From Taiwanofungus camphoratus (lineage: Eukaryota > Basidiomycota > Agaricomycetes > Polyporales > Taiwanofungaceae): a DNA stretch of 64,000 nucleotides. The stretch lies in the NCBI GenBank assembly GCA_003999685.1, contig CP021226.1:930001-994000 (forward strand). The letters run 5' to 3'. Within the stretch, counting starts at the first letter, position 1, and every line of letters begins with the position of its first letter. Shown in pieces: positions 32,096 through 43,827 of the stretch. Made by a program: the position numbers and the translations under genes. The notes under the pieces were generated by a model. It did no database searches and was not told where the DNA came from. It was given only the letters and a program-made list of their open reading frames with translations.

Positions 32096-33847
32096 TGATG
32101 AGTCCCGTAGCCTCCTGGCCCCCGAATCGCGATTTTAGGAGCTTTCTAATCCCCCAACCGACCACTCTAAGACTCTCCTACAGCCTACGACAGGAGGGAT
32201 AGGTTCCTATAATATTCCTAACGCCCCCTCTCCTTCCTAAACCCTCCTAACACCCTACGAAGTCTTGCGAAGTCACACGAGGTGCTACGAGATTTCGAAT
32301 GCTAGACGCGAAGTCCCTAACTCCTGCTAAGTCCACTATCGGACACTGCCGGCCCTCCCATACTGTTCCATTGGATCTAGGTCCTATCTACTACGTCACT
32401 CATCCCGGGCTTAGCTAAGAAGTCTTAGCTAAGTCTCTCCTAGCTCTTGTGATTGCAGCTACCTCCGATAGGCTCCGAAACGGTCCGAAGTTCCGGAAGT
32501 TGGACTTAGGAAGCCTTGTGCACCCCCATGGGTCTCGATCCTATGCCATAAGGTCATCCTAGAACGTACCCATATGACCCTCCACCCATTTAGGACACCT
32601 CCTGCCCCGATTAGGCCAAGTCCCGCTGCTAAGGACTTCGTGCGCTCTTAGCCCACTAAGATAGGTGATCACGGCGCATGGCTGCTCTCAGATAGTCATC
32701 CCGCCCTCGTGAATGAACTTGGTCACCTTTCTACCGTACGTAGTTCCCCTGTTTCAGTTCCTAATTAGTTCCTATCCTCCTCGTGTTCACTTCGGAGTCC
32801 ATGCGCTTTAGTACACATTTCGGACTCGTAAGGATCGCTTCGCGCAAGATTAGTTCACCTCACGTTCCCCTATTTAGTCAGAGGTAGTTTACTATGTACA
32901 AGAGAGACCCCTCAGTGCATGCTTCTCTCTTTGGAATACCAGTTCCCCGGTAGCTCCGATCTCAGAAAAGCACCGCGAGTACAACCTTAGGAACGGTCCT
33001 AAGCCCTTAAGTCTCCACCCCAGCTCCGTCTCAGTACCTTTGAACTACGTCTACGCTTGTGATATATCTACGAACCACATCTACGCTTTCCGAACTACAC
33101 ACTACGATCCACGAAGTCACGGTGACTTCGTGCCCTTCAGCACCTATCCGGTGGGCCTCCGTCTTAGTTATACCCTTAGGCTCACGTTGCGTCATCCCTA
33201 CGTTCTACGAATAACCCTACGACTCCCCCATAGCCTTCATTACAGGCTATAGTACATCTCTCTACGCCCTCGAACTCTCCGACCCACACCTCGACGTCAT
33301 CAGACACTTCAGATCTTCCAGCAACCTCGTTCCCTCATTCCTATTCCAAGTATTAGCTCTCCGAACCATCTGACCTCTCCTACAAGTCTCCTACGCCAGC
33401 CAAACCTCGCCCACCTCGCTCTAACAAACCTCTAAGCCTTACACCCTTTAGCTAACTCTAGCTAAAAGGACTTCGCAGCAGTCTCGTACCCTCTGCCGCT
33501 TAGTAGAAATTATAGTCCATTGGCTTATTGCTCCCTAACTCTATACAGCCTACGAAGTCAGCTCGCGCGATTTAGCTAAAACTTCGAAGGACTTCGCAGA
33601 ATCTCGAAGGACTTCGCGTACTTCGGAGGGCCTCGCAAGGCCTTAGGGATAGTATAACACTTAGGAACAAGATCCTGTTGTGCAGGACCCTTGACCCCTT
33701 ACTCCCCTATTTACAAAAACAAGACATACAGGTTTCCCGGTATCATACAGGTTGTAGCTCCTACCCTCACACCACCACAGTTATCACACTACCCCCAGCC
33801 ACGTTGCGGAGCACTCCCTAGGTACCAGGGTCCCCTAGGTCGTATCA
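32096..33847 (+). repeat. Family B 3' LTR (1752 bp)
   Basis: Partner of 21483-23234, directly preceded by the polypurine tract and followed by the target duplication tcgg and KDZ sequence. Confidence 0.92.
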
Positions 33848-34667
33848 TCGGCACATCATCTGGCCCTGGGTTTGTGAAGACCAGAATGTCATCCGGCACC
33901 TCTCCCCCCTCCTCTTCCAACACCCAGTCATCCTTGGCCTCTTCCTCGTCAGAGGACATCCCATCCTGTCCGTCCAGGGTCATGGGGCAGGCACTCCCCT
34001 CATGGCCAAGCTGGATACATGCTCCCACATCTTGCAACCAAGCCGGGGCAAAGAAGGTGTTATAGGTCCATTTCTGGATCCTGTGGAATGGTAGCCTTGC
34101 ATGTTCCAGTTTGCAGCACTCCATACAAAATATGGGTTTGGCCAGGCAGTCCAGACAGCGCCAGAGTGCCCCCTTCATGCTGCACCGGGTGCAAGAATGA
34201 CTGGAAGAAGGGTGTGATCATGGAGAGGGTTCTGTGTGGTGGGGGGCACCCTCATGCATGTACAGTCTATTTAAATAATGCTCTTTGCTCCCCAGCCACT
34301 CCCTCATAAGATCAGGTTGAGACTGTGAGAAGAATGTGAGCTGTGATGCCATTCCAGTCCCATTGGCTCAGACGATGCCCACCTGAGTGGATGGAAACAC
34401 AGGCTGAGAAATATGATCCTCATAGACAGGTGGATCATATCCTGCATTGGCATGCCTGCTTGTTCTTGGAGTTTGGAGAGGGGTGCTCCTGGTAGGAGTG
34501 CTGGGCAAGGACAAGCCAGGCTTATCTTTGATCTGCACCAACTGAGAAATCACGCCTCTGGAAGTCTTTTTCTGCTTCCATTTGACCTCTTGGATAATGG
34601 GGGAGCTCAATCTTCTTTTTCTTTTTCCCATCAGGTTCATCTGTTTTGTGGTGAAGAGCGGAAACAC
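33848..34667 (-). pseudogene. KDZ transposase, N-terminal segment with CxC cluster
   Basis: This is the start of the KDZ transposase gene. The first exon (from 34667 or an inner ATG at 34631) codes MGKRKRRLSSP and a basic serine/threonine-rich leader typical of these proteins. The next exon (about 34178 to 33852) has the cysteine cluster RCLDCLAKPIFCMECC, then HARLPFHRIQKW and LGHEGSACP, the CxC2-type zinc-binding domain found next to KDZ transposases in mushrooms. An acidic spacer (MSSDEEEAKDD) follows. The family B gypsy element cuts the gene here and the protein resumes at 21482. The gene is divergent from companion gene 1, about 180-220 bp apart before LTR D landed. Confidence 0.85.
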
Positions 34668-34675
34668 AGGGAATG

Positions 34676-36230
34676 TGTTACGGGGGAGTCTATGCTCGTA
34701 GGTGACTACCGTGATGGGGAGTCGTTGAGTAGTCAGGTGTGAAGTGTAAATGAGGAGTCAGCCTGGCTGATGATGAGTACACGTCTAAGTCTTCAACCGC
34801 TAGCCCAACGGTCTTGAGAGAGTTGTGGGCTAAGTCACAGCCTAAGTCCTAGTGTAGTCACAAGGATATAGACGGTCTAAGGCGACCCGTTGAATAGACA
34901 AAGGTATAGGGGCCTAAGCCCAGTCGTAAAGTACAAATGGTAACAACGGCACCAAAGTACACAGTGTAACTAAGGAGGACAAGATTGGGGTGCTTCGCAG
35001 TGAGCCAACCCCTTAAGTACTATGGTGGGTTTAGGGCAAGCCAGCCCTCACTCCCACAGGTACCAGCACCTAAGCGTCCATAAGTCAGAGGCCCGAGTGG
35101 TCCCTTCTGAGAAACAGTCCATAACTAAGCGGGTGACGGTCAGCCCGTCAGGAATAATGGTGATAATTGTAAGTGTACATGACCCGCTGATGCGCACTAT
35201 AACACTCCAACCCCAACTGGGTATGACCTAGAGAAGCTGGAAGGCTATAGAACTAGTTAGTGTGGAGGGAGAGTCAGCAGCAAAGGGTTCCTGATCTCAA
35301 ATGGGTCGAGAGACGTCTACAAAGGTCTTCGACGACCCTCTACGTGTGTCGCGACTGCTCGACGTAGCTTCGATGCGCTACTATGCTGTACTATACTAGG
35401 GAGAGACTTAAACGTGAGAACTTAGCTGATACGCAATCCTTCGAAATACTGTAGAAGGCGGACTTGGGTTAGAGAGAGATGCTAGCGCAACCCTTCGATG
35501 TGGCTCGAAGGTGGACGTAAGAATGAACGCAACTTCTTCGACGGATGTCGAAGACGGACAAGATGCAACCCTTCAAGATACTGTAGAAGGCGGATAGTAG
35601 ACGCAACTCTTCGAACGTAATCAAAGACGGAAGGACGCAGTAGAACGCAGTAGGTGACTAAATCGAAGGTGCTCTTCTTGAGCTCTGCAGGATAGGGGAA
35701 AACTTCTCTGTTGTTCCGAGACACCATACCTCGCGTTTATACTACTGTACTATAATGTAAGGCGCATCGGGAGTGGCATAGTATGAGTGGCATCCTAACT
35801 TCTTGCATACTACGAACTACGGAGTGGCATGAAATATACTAAGCCAAGACCTGGGGCCGTAGCGTTATCGAGTACATCGAGTGGCACGTCGTAGCAGATC
35901 GAGCGATATCGGAGTGGCGAGACCGGTCACGTGCGAGGACATTGAGTGGCAACTGCATGTGGCGTATTGTGCGTAGAGGGACCGGTACACTGGAACATCG
36001 GACCGGAACTGGTGGAGTGACAGTGGCGTGATTCGAGGCTATCGGAGAGTCCCACGGTGGCTTTTCGGGCTGTATCAGACACGTCGAGTGGCGTCAAAGC
36101 CATGACTAAGGTCCTAGGGTCGAGTGAGGGCGCTCCGCGGGGCCTAGAAGTGCCTGGCACCTATCACCGCTAGTCCGGTATAGTGAAGAGAAATGAAAAT
36201 GTATGTTCGCACCATTACCACCTTGTAGCA
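34676..36230 (+). repeat. Solo LTR of family D, interrupted by a solo LTR of family A
   Basis: The unit begins TGTTACGGGGGAG and ends CCTTGTAGCA, with a 5-bp target duplication gaatg on both sides (34671-34675 and 36231-36235). Removing the nested LTR A and its duplication leaves about 570 bp. The last 60 or so bases recur at 52990-53053, where they end in TGTAACA, giving TGTTAC...GTAACA ends. No internal coding region is present, so it is a solo LTR. Confidence 0.8.
35188..36166 (-). repeat. Solo LTR of family A (A2), inverted
   Basis: This 979-bp inverted copy of 10640-11613 has a 4-bp target duplication ccgc (35184-35187 and 36167-36170). It lies wholly within LTR D and is therefore younger than it. 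The internal repeats of GAAGGGTTGCG type are conserved with A1. Confidence 0.85.
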
Positions 36231-36409
36231 GAATGCACTCAAATATGTGTATTGAAGCTTGAGTGCAGATGCATGTGAGTGCACATTTGCGTGACAACAG
36301 GTGTGACCCATTGGATTGGAGTGACTTTAGCAAAAGTGCGCAACAGCTGAAGCGCGTCAAACTAGGGATCTGTCTTGCCTCACTGCTCTGCTGCTCACTC
36401 ACTTAAGCC
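36231..36409. promoter_or_regulatory. Remnant of the shared promoter between KDZ transposase and companion gene 1
   Basis: Before LTR D inserted, about 182 bp separated the two divergent start codons. The surviving 174 bp contains two close inverted CCAAT elements (cccattggattgg near 36308), a usual mark of fungal promoters. Confidence 0.45.
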
Positions 36410-39086
36410 ATGCCTAGGAACTCCATCCCTCAGACTCACAAGGATGCCATTGATGCTTTGTTCCCTGAGTGGAACCAGGCAGACAGAGCAGCCCAAGCGC
36501 AGTTCCTTTAGGATGTGTACGAGGATCTGGAGGAATTGGAGAACAGGAAGCTGACAGATGAGGAGAAAGAGGTGAGAGGTGCTGCTCTACATGACAGAGG
36601 ACGTGCTCATGATCATCTTGATGCAGGCATTAAAGAAGTACACCAGGAACAAGCAGGAGAAAAAGGCAGAGAGGAAAGAGTTTGATCTGAAATCATCATA
36701 CACCTGGAGGAGTGTGGTGGTGACCCATGGCAAGGAGGAACTGATGCGCAGGATGGCCATTCTGACTGGGGGTGTCAAATCAGGCAGCCCTCAGTGGATC
36801 ACCCATTACCAGACCGTGAAAGCACAGTTGTGTGCTGCTGTGTCAGAAGAGCAGAAGGCTGCCTATGTGAGGGAAGCTGAGATATGGAACACAGAGGGAG
36901 CTCCTGCAGATGTCCAGATGGCCAGGGTGGAGAAGCATGGGGAAAAGGCAGTCAAGGAGTTTGCCCAGTACGTCTTCAAGATGATGGGCATGAGGGTGTA
37001 CATGCTGGGCACGTACAGGGGAAAGAATGCCAAGATCTACACCACAGAGTGAGCGTGCAGTCCTCAATTGTCCTCTCCTCTCTCACCTCCAAGCCCCAGT
37101 TTTGGGTTCAATGACCAGTTGGGCGGTGGGGACAAGGTGGAGGACAAGGTGGTGGACTGGAACTCAGAGGAGTATCTGAGGTTGTTCAAGAGATATGCAA
37201 ACACCCAGTTCAGTGAGTGTCAGAGCCCATGTTGTCCACCATCCTGGTAGCCATTGACACCGGGACAGCACCGGAGCAGGAGGTTGATGGGGAGGAGGAG
37301 CCAAAGAAGAGGAAGAGGAATACGGAGCCGGCACTGGAGCTGGACACCACAGAGGATGGGGAGCCCCTTCTTCCATCTCAGGAGGTCATCTCAGTGGCGA
37401 GCCTGAATCAGAAAAAGCAGTTGATAGCACAGTTTGTGTGCATGCATTATGGTATGTCCCCCATCCCTGTGGCTGAGCTGCTGGGCTGACTGGCAGATTG
37501 TCTGGGATGTCCCATAGTCAAGTGCTGTGGGATGCCGGAGGCGAAGGTGCCTTGGGGGGTGTTGCAGTCTGAGCAGGACAAATACATCTCAGTGGTGTAT
37601 ATGCCAGAGGACATCACTCTGAAGGACTGCACCAAGATGATCCAGGCAGATGTGGACCGGCTTCTGAACTTCTGGTCTGACCGGCAGGATGACCCAGAGG
37701 TGGACTACACCTTCAAATTCAAGGCATGGAAGGGCAGGGACAAGGAACCTCAGCTGCCAGTGAAGAGGGTCCCATCTCGGCCTAATCATCTCAAGTGGGC
37801 AGGCCATAAGAACAAAGGCAAGGAAAAGGCGGTGACGCCACCTCACCCTGAAGGTGAGGAAAACACCACCGAATCAGACAAAGACAGTAGCCATCATGAT
37901 GAGTCAAGTGACATAGAGAATGAGAATGAGCCGGGGCCTAGTGAACCACATCGGTCAGGTCACACACAAAGACCCAGAGTGGCGGGCAGAGGTAGAGCAC
38001 CACTCACAGGAGATGTGGCAGTGGCAGGGCCAACGAGTGTACGCACGGCGCCGGCGGGTGCAAGTGCGGTGCCGGCGGCGATGAGTGCGACACTGGCGGG
38101 TGCAAGTGCAGCGCCGGCAGCGACAGGTGCGGCGCTGATGGGTGCAAGTTCGGTGCCGGCAGGCAGAGGTCGGCCCACTGGTAACCCTTTATCTCAACAT
38201 ACCCAATCACCATCACTGGCACATGCTGGAGGACAGCCAGTGGCCGGTCATGTGGAGGATGAAGGAAGTGTGTCAAGGACTCTTGTGCCAGCTGTACCCA
38301 GGACCAAGTTCAAGTCACCGGCAACGGTCCAAGACAGTCCTGAGGCAAGACAGAGGTATCTGCTTAGTCTGTCCTGACAGATGCCGTATCGCAACTTCAT
38401 CAAGGCCATCCCCAAACTGGTGTGTGGTTGTGCTTTTCATATTCATCATGACAGCCTCAACATCCCTTGCCCAGGCTCACATTATTGTTTCTGGCAATCA
38501 GTCTCATCAATGGGCCTGGGGGGAATGGAAGTACACCTCCCCCCACTGTACTAGAGCTGTCCACAGCAATATGGCCACAGGCTCCAAGTTCACCCAGTGG
38601 CTGTCCTCAAAGCCCTATTACACCAGCAGGGGGGACAACTTTAAGCTGGACATGGTGAAGACCCAGAACATGGCGCTGGTGATTGGGCTGATGCTCAGGG
38701 ACTTGGAGGAGGCCCAGGTGGCCAATGAAGTGGAGGGTGAGCCCACCGACTTGCCTGACTATGTTCTCAACTCAGTGCTCAGTGAGAACATGGTGGAGAA
38801 TGTCCTGCTGCCTGCATGCGATGAGATGAGGGTAGGCATAGAGGTGGTATCAGAAGACACTGAGGTGATGGGGGACAGCTCCAGACTGACCAGATCGGCT
38901 TCAAGGCATCCCCAGGCACAGCCCGGTAAGTCTGGTGGACCTGATGTGCTACCTGTGCCAAAGAAGAATGGTGCCAGTCCAAAGGAGGGGAGCCAGAAGA
39001 GGAAAAAAAATGAGTTGGAGCCTGTGGAGGAGGAGAATGAGGTGGAATCATCATCTAGGAAGAAGGGGAAGGGGGTGCCTGGATGA
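36410..39086 (+). pseudogene. KDZ-element companion gene 1, unknown function, 6 exons, decayed
   Basis: Exons: 36410-36571, 36627-37048, 37100-37212, 37269-37451, 37497-38419, 38475-39086. Introns of 45-56 bp are GT-AG and all phases agree. Two in-frame stops interrupt it, TAG at codon 34 (36509-36511) and TGA near 38376, so this copy is probably dead. Visible parts are a charged N-terminus, a block EFAQYVFKMMGMRVYMLGTY, a basic patch (PKKRKRN, a possible nuclear signal), a cysteine pair region (CLGCPIVKCCGMPEAKVPW), a low-complexity middle with alanine/glycine repeats coded by a minisatellite (38037-38170), and a C-terminal globular block (HIIVSGNQSHQWAWGEW, YTSRGDNFKLDMVKTQNMAL). It ends basic (RKKGKGVPG). 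I recognise no enzyme. It lies head to head with the transposase and tail to tail with companion gene 2, so it is likely part of the transposon. Confidence 0.6.
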
Positions 39087-39394
39087 CTCAAACCCAGGCT
39101 GGCCAACAGGGGTGGGAGGAGGACTGCGGCTTAGGGTGCATTCAGAGGAGGAAGACCAGGGTTCCAGCACCGGCAGCGATGGATGCGGCGCTGGCAGCGA
39201 TGGGTGCAGTGCTGAACCTGAGTGTTGTGGCACCAGTGGTGTTTCTGCCTTATTATGTTCTGTTTTATGTTCACCCTGAGATAGCCTAGATGGAAATATA
39301 TACACATAAAATTACTTGAAAACTACTATGTAGAGTGCTTGTACATGCAATGGTACCCTACTATTCAATATCCATGACATCATCCTCATCCTCC

Positions 39395-41736
39395 TCATCC
39401 CCATATCCACTCAACATTGCACTGACACCCCATCACCTGTGACTGAGGCTGGGCACAAGCAGAGATGACAGCAGGAGTTTCACCTGGTCCTTGTACCTCA
39501 GGATATATCACTGGCACCCTATTGCCGCTGACCGGCGCCGGATAGTAGATGACCGGCGCCGCAAGTGGGTGGACCGGTGCTGGATCCTGCAACAGCGATG
39601 CCGGGGCATCAGGAAGGGAGACCGGTGAGACAGGGGATGGTGTGGGTGACACAGAGGGTGCTGGATTGATGACAGGAGGTGAGTAAACCCTGCTTACCCT
39701 TCTCTCCATGTTTGGCAGGGAGAACCAGACTACCGGCTCCTGTTCCCGGTCGCACAGACCAGTATTCAGGTGAACCATTGCTGGATCACTTGCATCCGGC
39801 GCTGTGATGTACAGAGCCGGAGCCGGGTTCTCCTGAGACGGAGCCGGGTCATCCTGAGGCAAAGCCGGGTCATCCTGGGGTGGAGCCAGGTCGTCCTGTG
39901 GAGGTGCCGGGTCACCTCCACTCATCTTCCAGTCCATCAGACCAGAATTGTGGTCCATTGGCACCTCTTCCTGAGGCCCGGTAGATGGCCCTGATCAAGG
40001 TCAGCCAGGGTGTGAATGAAGGAACAGGGACCTATCTGGCAGGTTCAAGATGCCTGGTCCCACCAAGCCCTCCACTGCTGCCCTCAATGTCTCCACCATG
40101 AGCTCCGTCATGGCCAGTCGGCGGCGCAGGGTCAGGTTCTCGTACTCGAGCAGCTCCACCTGCCCTCCCAGATCCTCTGCAGGCATGTTCCGCAGTCACA
40201 CAAGGGTGTCACCGAGCCATGGCACATGAAGTGTCCGTGCCGGCAGGACCACAATGTCTATGTATGCCATATCTGGCCATCAATGAGGAAGGATCTAAAG
40301 CAAGAAACAAAAAACTTATTACGCTGCTTTGGTGGCATAGATGCCACCATCCCCTCTCCACCCGACCCGAACAGCTCATCAGTAGGAGGAGAAGGTGATC
40401 TCCTCCTTGAGACCACCGTCTTCCCCAGCTTCGGCACCGGAGTGCATGGCCCCGCCAGCTCCACGGCCTGTGCCCTCCCAGTCTTCTTGCCTGTTGAGGG
40501 CCGGCTGGAGGAGGCAGTGGCATTGGCCACTTTGGCGGTGGCTTGGCAGCGGCGTGTGGTGGGAGGTGGCTGGATGCATTTTGCCTTTGCAAAATGGCAC
40601 CTGTCGCAGGCCGTGACCTTGCCTGTAGGCGGCCGGTCAGGGTGGGTGGAGATGATGCACTCACCCGGCTCGCACCAGGTGCAAGGGGGGTCCTATACAA
40701 ATGTAAGTGTGAATTGGAGCAAAGAGAGAGCAACGACTCACCATTGGCCGCACCCATTCATCTGAGCGCATCGCCCCCAGCTTTCGGGACGGCCTCCCCT
40801 GCTCGCTCAGCGCCACAGACACCGACCGCGACTGCGATCATGCCCAGCTGCTCCTCCTCAGCGGCCGCCCCCACTCATCCTCTGATGGAACCAGTGTTGT
40901 TGGCTTCAGGATCCCCTTCGGCTTGTGGGGCGTCCTGGGCAATGGGCATGGCGGTGGGGAGGCGGTTGCTGGTCGCTGGGCTGGCTTCTTCTCCTCATGG
41001 CGCCGCCCTCTCTCAACCAGATTCATCCCCTCCATCTTGACGTCTTCCTCAACCATCCCCTCCTCCCAGCTCGCACCATCCACCTCCACCCTCTGTGGCA
41101 CCTCCCCGGTTCTGCAGGACTTGCATGGTCCCGCAACCTCCGGTCCCATCCTCACCTTCTTCCTTCTCTGGGTCTCCTCCTCCACCTCAACCTCCACTGA
41201 TGTCTCCCGGGTCCTCTTGGCACCTGCAACAGCTGGAGAATAAAAAAAAGTCAGTGTAAGTCATGTAATCATCATGCAGCTACTCACCATCTGCCTGCCA
41301 CCAAGTGTCCTCCATACTCTCCTCCCCCACCTCTGACACAGCACCCTCCGGTGGCTCCGAGTACCAGGGGTTGGCCTTGACTTCCGGATCGTCGGCTGAT
41401 ATGACCTCCAATTGCGCCGGCACGCCGTGCTGAGCGGCATGCGCAAACTCGCCCGCACCGCTTAGGATGATGGCGGGCACATATGGCCGCTCACCGGCAG
41501 TGGAGGCCATGATGAGGAGGTTCTGAAGGGGACACTAAAATGAATGTGTATGTAGTTAGCATGTAATGAGATAGTGGAAAACTTACCAGCTCCTGCTCCA
41601 ACCTCTCCTCAAACCAGGTCCGGCGTGAATGGTTGGGGCCAGGCAAGTGAGAGAGGGCCAGACGCACCCGGTTTGCCATCAGATAGAGGCTTTCTTGCAT
41701 GGACAGAGTAGAGGACATATTTAAAGCAGGTTTCAA
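39395..41736 (-). pseudogene. KDZ-element companion gene 2: Zn2Cys6-like and coiled-coil protein, possibly decayed
   Basis: Exons that can be joined by eye are 41736-41587, 41534-41288 and from 41232 down. A further exon starts at 40692, and later exons reach a stop at 39395. One in-frame TGA occurs near 40838 (GCA TGA TCG). Parts in order: N-terminal helix block (ESLYLMANRVRLALSHL), acidic region, CKSC pair, then a cluster CTWCEPGEC and, 16 residues on, CDRCHFAKAKC (CX2CX4C and CX2CX6C), then a basic linker (SRRRSPSPP), a leucine-heptad stretch near 40186-40060 (LLEYENLTLRRRLAMTELM), and a proline-rich tail with DDPAPPQ-type repeats. Zn cluster, linker, coiled coil and disordered tail follow the Gal4-type plan, so a DNA-binding role is a reasonable inference. 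It shares a 232-bp upstream region with companion gene 3. Confidence 0.55.
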
Positions 41737-41968
41737 TAATGAAAAGCAGCTAGATACACGTGGAAGAGGAGTGTCACAATGGCGGTGTCAACGACCGATG
41801 GACGAACGACGGCAAAAAAGATTGTGGGATGATCACATGATCGGTGCGTTCAGACACATCACGTGACCAAAACTTACTGATGCCTGCCTGATTCCTCATG
41901 TTCAATCCCAGCTTTTTTTCCATGCTGATCTTGAGCTTCAAATTCATCATTTCTGTGACCCATATACA
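41737..41968. promoter_or_regulatory. Divergent promoter between companion genes 2 and 3
   Basis: The 232 bp between the two start codons contains a CACGTG E-box (41860-41865) and a near-palindromic gatcacatgatc (41831-41842). Its size is close to that of the other divergent promoter of the element. Confidence 0.45.
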
Positions 41969-43787
41969 ATGTCCGGCACATCCAAGAGTGAGTGCTTTCA
42001 ATATTCCTCTATTTGTGATACCAATGGCCCTGTTACAGACACTCAATCCAAGGGAAAGGGCACTACCAGGCCTTCTCAGCCTTTGCAGGCACCCACCATC
42101 TCCCCCTCCTCATCTGATCAGCCCAGTGAGCACCAGGGGACAGGGCAGGATTCCTCCATGTGGAATTTGCCTCCACCACCCCCCAGAAGGGTGGCCTCAG
42201 AGATGGCCAGAGAAGGGACAGAAGGAGGGAAAGGCCAGGGAGGAAGGGAAGGGAGTAGGAGGGGCCCCTCACAGTCAGTCAATCTCAGTCCTGTTTCCTC
42301 CAGACAGTCTCCTGGGACCTCATCTCAACCTCCAGAGTGGACTGTGCTTCCCCCTCCCCCTCCATCACCAGTCACCTGGCATCCATCCCAGGACACATCT
42401 GGACTGCTGGACTGGACACAGCTTCCTCCCCCACCTCTCCCATCAGCAGGCCACTCATCGATGGCACAGGCAGGGCCCTCACCCTCAACATCAGCTGGCC
42501 GGTCAGCCCGGCTGCCATCTCAACCATCTGACTGGACGATGCTGCCACCACCGCCGGCGTCCTCTGCAGGTAGATCCCGGCCTCCTCCATTTGAACAGCC
42601 AGGGTGGACAACTCTACCACTGTCACCCCCATCCCAGTCAGGCCCATTGGCCCGGGCTGCATCACAAGTGCTGGAGTGGACCCAGCTGCCTCTCCCCCCT
42701 CTGGCATTGGCCAGACTGCCACAGGGTGCGGCGCTGGTGGGTCATGCACTGGCACCATCGGGAAGCACAAGAGGAGTGGCACCATTCTCCGGTGTCGCAG
42801 GGCTGTCGGGAGCAGGTGGACCAGCATCAGGGCATGCAACGATGCCGCTGGGCTCAAGCATGGCGCCATCGGGTTGTGGTTCAGCGCCATCGGGTCCTAG
42901 CACAGCGCCGTCAGATCGTGGTTTGGCACCGTCGGGTCCTAGCATGGCACTGTCGGGTCGTGGTTTGGTGCCGTCGGGTCCTACTATGGCGCCATCAGGT
43001 TCTACTACGGCATCGTCGGGTTCTACTATGGCACCATCGGGTCCTAGCACGGCGCCATCGGGTCATGGTTCGGCACCGTTGGGTTCTACTACGGTGCCGT
43101 CAGGTCCTAGCACGGCACTGTCAGGTCATGGTTCGGCGCCATCAGGTCCTAGCACAGCACCGTTGGGTCGTGGCTCGGTGCCGTTGGGTCGTGGTGCAGC
43201 ACCGTCGGGTCCCAGCACGGCACCGTCAGGTCTTCCAGTGGTGCCTTCGGGGGCAGGCGCGGCACCGGCGGCCACAAGCACATCTGCAGCAGGGAGTGGG
43301 ACAACCCCGGTGCCGAAGAAGAAGGGCAAGAAAACCCACCTTCTGTCCACTGTCCCCCTCCCCCCCTTCATGTATGACGATGACGTGGAGGTCGTCTCTC
43401 TCACAGAAAATGTGAAAAAGTATCGTGAGTCCCACCCCATTCCTTCTGGGTGCTTGGTGTCCACCATCTATGGCACCATCATTGACATCAAAAGGCCCAC
43501 CAAGCCCCACCCCGACCTCACCCCCTTTGAGAAGCGGAGGCACGACCTTTTCGGCCCCAGACATCCCACCATGACCTCCACAGGCTACAGAGAGATGATG
43601 GCCATCAGGTGTCGAGAGTTCTTTGTGGATGAGGAGTTTGTGACAGTGGGATTGAGCCCCAGCCAGAGGAGATTGCCTCTCCCTCCTCCTTCATCCTCCT
43701 CTTCTGGTAGTGGCTCTTCTGGGGATGGATCTGGCAGTGAGGGACAGAGCTCTGGAGGGGGGTTGCAGTATGAGACAGATAGTGATG

Positions 43788-43827
<40 letters not shown>

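Larger units (their letters stand above)
21483..33847 (+). mobile_element. Ty3/gypsy element of family B, 12.4 kb, very young, with antisense cargo gene
   Basis: Two 1752-bp LTRs, TGAT...ATCA ends, and a 4-bp target duplication tcgg (21479-21482 and 33848-33851). By eye the LTRs differ at only about two positions, so the insertion is very recent. It holds gag, a protease-bearing gag-pro region, a long uninterrupted pol with no chromodomain, and a spliced gene on the opposite strand between pol and the 3' LTR. It inserted in the KDZ transposase gene. Gag appears to have about one break; the rest looks whole. Confidence 0.93.

Noticed and set aside
34676-36230. Reading LTR D and LTR A together as one long unknown gene-free regulatory region
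   Set aside because: Terminal motifs and two separate target duplications (gaatg and ccgc) show two nested solo LTRs instead.
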